64,000 nucleotides of DNA, from contig OV884014.1 in NCBI GenBank assembly GCA_930367205.1, positions 73,635,104 through 73,699,103 on the forward strand, in the 5' to 3' direction. Positions 58,901-64,000 of this stretch are shown piece after piece. The translations under genes and the position numbers were made by a program. Positions within the stretch are counted from its first letter, which is position 1. Every line of letters begins with the position of its first letter. The notes below the pieces were generated by a model that saw nothing but the letters and a program-made list of their open reading frames with translations, was not told the DNA's origin and searched no databases. The DNA comes from Acanthosoma haemorrhoidale. Its lineage: Eukaryota; Arthropoda; Insecta; Hemiptera; Acanthosomatidae.

Positions 58901-60425
58901 ACGGCTACTTATCAATAGTGAAAACAGAATTATTTTTCCAATAACTTGTTTTTTGTTTGCGCCTTTCAACCACTGTGGGGCATAGGAACAAGCCTTGATA
59001 CCTGCAGTTCAATCAATTCTCTTGAGTACGCCAGTTATGTACAGGTAGTTTAAGAATGGCTTATATTAAGTAGCCAAATAAATAAGCAAAAACAATTCAT
59101 AAAAAAAAAACCAGTTAAATATTGCAGAAGTGGACATGTGGGGTAAGCCCTGTTACAATAATTTATCATTATTATTCACGTCATTTTAAATATTTCGTTT
59201 AATATAAAAGATATTAATGTGATTAGATATTGTCTTTTGGAATTATCTCTAAAAGATTTTCTCAAACAATTCGCATGTGAAGTTGAAGCATTTACTGTCG
59301 TTCAAGGATGATCAACCTGGCTAATGGCTTTATCAATAAAAAGGCATTAATGAAATGAGCCCAAGAAAACATTTTGAGGGTACTTGGAAGGACTGTAAAT
59401 TTAGTGGTGGCTGGAGGAGAGGGAAAATCTTTAAAAAAAAAATACCAGGAATCAAAATACTCAGAATTTTCTAGTACAGATGTGGATGCATTCCAAAAAT
59501 AGGACATGGGAGCACCCCCCTATAGCTCAGTGGAATACACCAAGTACAGAAATAGTTTTCAATCTAGAATACTTCAATAAATAAGTTATTAATAATAAGT
59601 TACAACAATCATCACTATTGTTAATATCATATACTGCTTGCTGTCTTACTTTTTGTGTAGAAATAAAAAAAGTTTCTATTCTTAGACATTGTACACGAAT
59701 AATAGCAAAAATGTACAAATAGATATGTGTAGCTGTAAAAAATAATTACTGCGCTGTGGCCAGCTTACAAAGGGACCATAATATTGTAGAAAAAAAACTC
59801 AATACAATTGCTAACGGTTGTAACTAAGATCGTAAGGAAAAGTTTAGTGATTATAACTCACACAATGGAAGTGAGAGGGGATGGTTACTAAGATAAATTA
59901 AATGAAGAAAAGAAATTAATGAAGGAAAAATTTAGATTTAAAGACTAAGAGTTGTTTGAGAATACTAATATGAATACTGTGGAAGAAGGGGCTAGGAAAA
60001 TTACGTCGCTGAAGAACTTCTGTCCCTTGCAAATTACCGGCTGTGAAATTCAGCAAAAAAGTTCAAGAATGGGTGCCCGCATTTTCCCAGAAAAACAACA
60101 AAAAACAAAAGGAAAAGAAAAAAAAAAACTATTGGTTATCTAGAGAGAGAAAAAAAACAAAAAACAAGATTGTGTACACAAAATATAATCGAGGAAAGAT
60201 TATACAAAAAAACTAAAATTATAAAATGGCAATACATATGTAATGAACATTAAAAGTACACTTTTTTTTTTCAAAATCGAATATATAAACAAAAAAAAGT
60301 AATGTTAGCAACTGGGTTAGTAATCTAAAAATAAAATAAGAAACATAGATAACAAAAATATAAATGTCTTTTCGCTTTAATAAAAATAAAAATTAATTAA
60401 ATTCTATATTTACTAAATTTAATAA

Positions 60426-63400
60426 TGTCAATCACCAAAAGTCAATAGCCTTCTATTCTTGCAAGTAGAAGGATGGTGTGAGCTGAATCTGGAGATAGTT
60501 GGTGTGTGTAATAGCAAAATAACCTCTTACCGGTGATCCCAAAGTGGAGAAGAAAAATTTCTTCGCGATGATCACTATCCAAACAATTGGTAGCGTGGGT
60601 GGGGTGGTGGATATCCAGTGTACAGTCAGCGATGAAGAAGTAGTTTGAATGTGGGGTCATCATCAATCAAAAAATTTCTGAGGGTCCTTCTTCATTCGCA
60701 AATCTCATGGAACTGAGCCCGTAATTCTGACGATCGGAGTTGATCCGCAATGCCAATACAAAGTCGATGCTGATCTCATTAGAGTTCACCTCATCACTTG
60801 CTTAGATGTAAACAACCTTAATTCCTAATTATACATCTCAATACAACAAAATATTACAATCTTGGTTTTTCTTTTAACAAATAAATAAAATTAATTGTTA
60901 TAATTACGTGAGTGAAAAAAAATAGTTGGGACCCAACATACCGCCCACCAAATTTGCGTAGTAAATTTCCAGGTAGATCAACCCACTATGGAGGTAACAA
61001 TGGAGCTAGGCGTGAAACAGAACGGGTATACTAGTTTGTAGAGGTTTTCACCTTTACTACCCTGACAATCTCGTCTTGTCCAGGAAAAACTTCTTTAATG
61101 CGCCCTACAGGCCAACTGAGGGGAGGTACATTAGGGTCAATAAGAAGCACCAGAGTGCCGATATTTACATTTGCCGATTCAGTAGTCCATTTACTACGTT
61201 GTTGTAGGCAATGTAAGTAGTCCTGTCGCCATTGATGCCAAATATTGCAGCGATAAATGAGATTCCATCTCGAGATTGGATGGCGCGATGGCTCGATTGA
61301 CTCTGGTTCTGGCAGAGCAACTAGAGGGGCACCAATCAGGAAGTGACCCGGAGTCAAGACATCCAAGTCTTCTGGTGATGACGATATAGGATGCATGGGG
61401 CGAGAATTCAAAATCGCTTCTATGCGATTTGCAATGGTGGAGAGTTCTTCAAATGTAAGGGGTTGGCAATCCATTACTCTCCTAAGGTGGTACTTAAACG
61501 ACTTCACACCAGCATCCCACAAACCACCGAAATGAGGTGCGAATGGACGGATAAAACTCCATTTCATTTCTCGATTGACGAAGTAGGTTTGGATGTCCTT
61601 TTTCAGAGAGTAGGCATTCCAGCAGGAGTATAGTTCTTTTAAATGTCATGACGCTCCTACAAAATTTGTTCCATTATCGGAGAACATTCTGCTGGGTAGT
61701 CCTCTTTGAGCTATAAATATGTCTAAACAGGCTAAGAAAGCTACTGTGTTCAATTGCGACACGATCTCAATGTGCTACGCCTTTGTGCTCATGCACACAA
61801 ATAAGCAGGCATACGCTTTGCCAAGGGCAGCCTTACGGCGAGAGTATTCACGGATTGAGAATGAACCAGCGAAATAAATCCCGACATTCATAAAGGGTCG
61901 GCCTTGCTCGAATCTTGACATAGGCAAATTTCCCATGTAAGGTCTTACTTTTAGGCGATGGCATTTCAAACATCAGTGAATTCGAGTGCGTATCAGACGT
62001 CTTGCTGAAATAATCCAATAATGATGACATAATATTGAATGGAGGAGCTGATGCCCAGCATGTAAATAAACAATATAGTAGTGGTCGACAAGTAGTTCCA
62101 CAAAATGTGATTTAGAGGGTAACAACACGGGATGTTTAGCATCATAATTTATAGGGGCATTATTCAGGCGACCGCCATCCTGTACACTCCACGAGAATCA
62201 ATGAAAACGGATAATGATTTTAGCGATGTTATAAGAAAAGGTTTGGAGCTTACAGAGGGGAAATGATGTCTTTGAACTATTTTCACCAAGGTGTGAGTAG
62301 CTTGACGAAGTTCCTCTAAGCTTAATTGACCTTTTCTCTTGGTTGAATGAGGGTGAGAATTTACGATAAAGCGTTGGACATATGCAAGTACCCTAATTAA
62401 TTTGGAATAGGATGAGATTTTTTCAATAACTTAAATAAAGACGATGCATTGGTTGTGGTAGCCAAGATAGTACAAACTGATTTTGTCTCAGGTAAGTCTG
62501 AAAAATTTGATGATTTTGTTGGCTTAGTTAATGGCCATTCCAACAATAGTTTCTTCATCCAGTCAGGTCCCTTCCACCAAACTGAATGATTGACCAAGTC
62601 TGACGGAGAAGTTCCCCGAGGCGCAATGTCGGCGGCATTATCTTCTGAACGAATGTGATGCCAATTAGGGAGAAAAGAGTTATCTAAAATTTTCACTATT
62701 CGATTGGCCACGAATGTTTTCAGTTGATGAGCAGGTGTATTTAACCACGATAAAACGGTGGAAGAATCAGACAACAAGAAAATAGAGGTTAGTTTTAATC
62801 GTTGTATAATGAGTTGAACAGATCGCAAAAGGTTGGCAAGAAGTAGAGCAGCGCATAGTTCAAGCCTTGGAATTGAGAGGGTTTTCAATGGAGCTAATCG
62901 GGTTTTAGCGATCATCAGATGGGTGTCTACCCCTTACCCTTTCCAATTGATCCTGAGAACGAATATAGAAAACTGCCGCATAACCTAAAGAAGATGCGTC
63001 AGCGAATCCCACAACTGACATGTCTGCTGGGGAGCGTGGTTTAAGACCACGGGGAATCTTAATAGCTTTTAACTGCGCCAGATCTTTAAAAAGTATTTTC
63101 CAGGACTTGGAAATAGCAGGTGGAATTGGGTCATCCCAATCGAATTTCTTTGACCATAATAGTTGAAGAATCGCCTTTGCTTTGAAGATAACTGGGGCGC
63201 AATATCCTAAAGGATCATACATCCTGGCAATAGTTAAAAGGATGCCTCGTTTAGTTAAAACCAAATCTCTTGAGTGTATTCGATAGGTAAAATTATCCTG
63301 TTGAGGATCCCACTGCATTCCGAGTATTTTCACCACGTTATCTTCCAAACTAGATAAGGAGATCATGGGTTTCGGCTCATTCACAAAAACTGGTTCTAAG

Positions 63401-64000
63401 AGCTCCATTGCATTGCTGCACCACTTTTTCAATTGAAAACCTCCTCGACTCATCAAGGCTATGAGTTCTTTTTGGAGTGTCTGTGCCTCTTCTAACGTAT
63501 CAGCCACAGTCAATAAATCGTCATCATACATTTCCTTTAACAATGCTCGAGACGCATTAGGAAACTTGTTTCCATCATCTGCTACGAGTTGTTGTATTAC
63601 TCAAATTGCTAAAAAGGGAGATCATGAAAGTCCGAACGGTAAACAGTTAAATTTGAATTCAGCTAGGTGATCGAAACTTTCAGCTCTACAAAATAAATGA
63701 AGATAGGAACGATCCTTTGGATTTGACAGATATCGGCTATTTGCTATTTGTGGTAATCGAAATTTCAACAATACATCTGTGATCTCAGGTTGTAGTTTAG
63801 GACCACAAAGTAGGTAGTCATTGAGGGATCCATTAACGGTAGTAGCCGAACCATCAAAAACTATACGCAATTTAGTACTTGTGCTCTTTTTTAATACACA
63901 GTGGTGCGGAAGAAAATATTTCCCCGTTTGAGAACTGGGCGATAAATAACATTTTTTAAAATATTCTTCGAAAACCTTTCCATATTCCAATTTTAGGGAT
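60426..64000 (-). mobile_element. BEL/Pao element, copy in R3
   Basis: Same structure as in R2: 3' LTR about 60,426-60,938, then DUF5641, integrase, RNase H, RT and the start of the RT domain at the edge. The LTR boundary at 60,938 is fixed by the polypurine tract; the other end is approximate. Confidence 0.88.
61031..64000 (-). pseudogene. BEL/Pao pol, R3 copy
   Basis: Minus-strand segments match R2 pol at an offset of about 20,124. It shares both TGA codons in the RT (about 63,620 and 63,603), the RT/RNase H frameshift (about 62,905), the TGA in the integrase zinc region, the TAG and TGA in the integrase core and the early TAG near 61,031. Private differences: the RNase H frame continues past the point where R2 has a stop, running on to 62,397, and the first integrase catalytic Asp is Tyr (V-G-I-Y-F-A-G). 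It cannot make an active polyprotein. Confidence 0.88.

Larger units (their letters stand above)
56703..64000. repeat. Unit R, copy R3 (cut by right edge)
   Basis: Starts abruptly inside the exon-like block (gggtttggttttccaggaaa) and follows R2 from 36,570 to the edge, including the 830-base segment and the BEL/Pao element. R1's BEL-free state and the R2/R3 near-identity indicate that R3 derives from an R2-like unit. Confidence 0.9.

Overview
The window is AT-rich eukaryotic DNA from an insect. The best evidence for this is a four-exon gene of the hexapod-restricted Osiris (DUF1676) family on the minus strand (exons between 18,640 and 25,291). Its splice sites and intron phases agree throughout. 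The order of insect cannot be told from the sequence. Most of the rest is transposon-derived or belongs to a locally duplicated ankyrin-repeat locus.

Layout, left to right. 1-3,470: a Jockey-type LINE on the minus strand, with ORF1 intact, ORF2 broken and the reverse transcriptase running off the left edge. 3,684-6,790: repeat unit R, copy R1. 7,200-8,585: a hAT-type MITE with a perfect 8-bp target duplication, then an errantivirus-like solo LTR carrying a nested Ty3/gypsy remnant. 8,586-9,720: a broken ankyrin gene (ANK-C) that starts directly at the LTR edge. 10,150-18,230: duplication unit A with the intact 533-residue ankyrin gene ANK-A. 18,640-25,291: the Osiris gene. 25,516-30,011: an errantivirus-like provirus with two identical 222-bp LTRs, an open gag, no pol and a broken env, about 225 bp upstream of the Osiris start codon. 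30,012-34,900: sparse DNA, a short tandem repeat, BEL/Pao debris and a second env/LTR fragment. 34,973-44,309: unit R2, with three 499-bp tandem copies of an exon-like block and a dead BEL/Pao element. 44,310-56,702: duplication unit B with the second intact ankyrin gene ANK-B (also 533 residues) and a decayed Jockey-like LINE. 56,703-64,000: unit R3, again carrying the same dead BEL/Pao element and cut by the right edge.

The order R1-(C)-A ... R2-B-R3 reads as a tandemly expanding R-plus-ankyrin locus that was later split by other DNA. ANK-A and ANK-B keep equal length and 16 repeats each, but the near-identical 99-bp repeats in the middle have been reshuffled independently. All three ankyrin copies share a relic reading frame downstream of the ankyrin stop. 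It has an E-x-E-x-LL pattern like the end of ADP-ribosyltransferase domains, so the present genes may be shortened forms of a larger ancestor.

The host genes I consider credible are Osiris, ANK-A and ANK-B. Everything else is mobile, relic, repeat, or without visible function.
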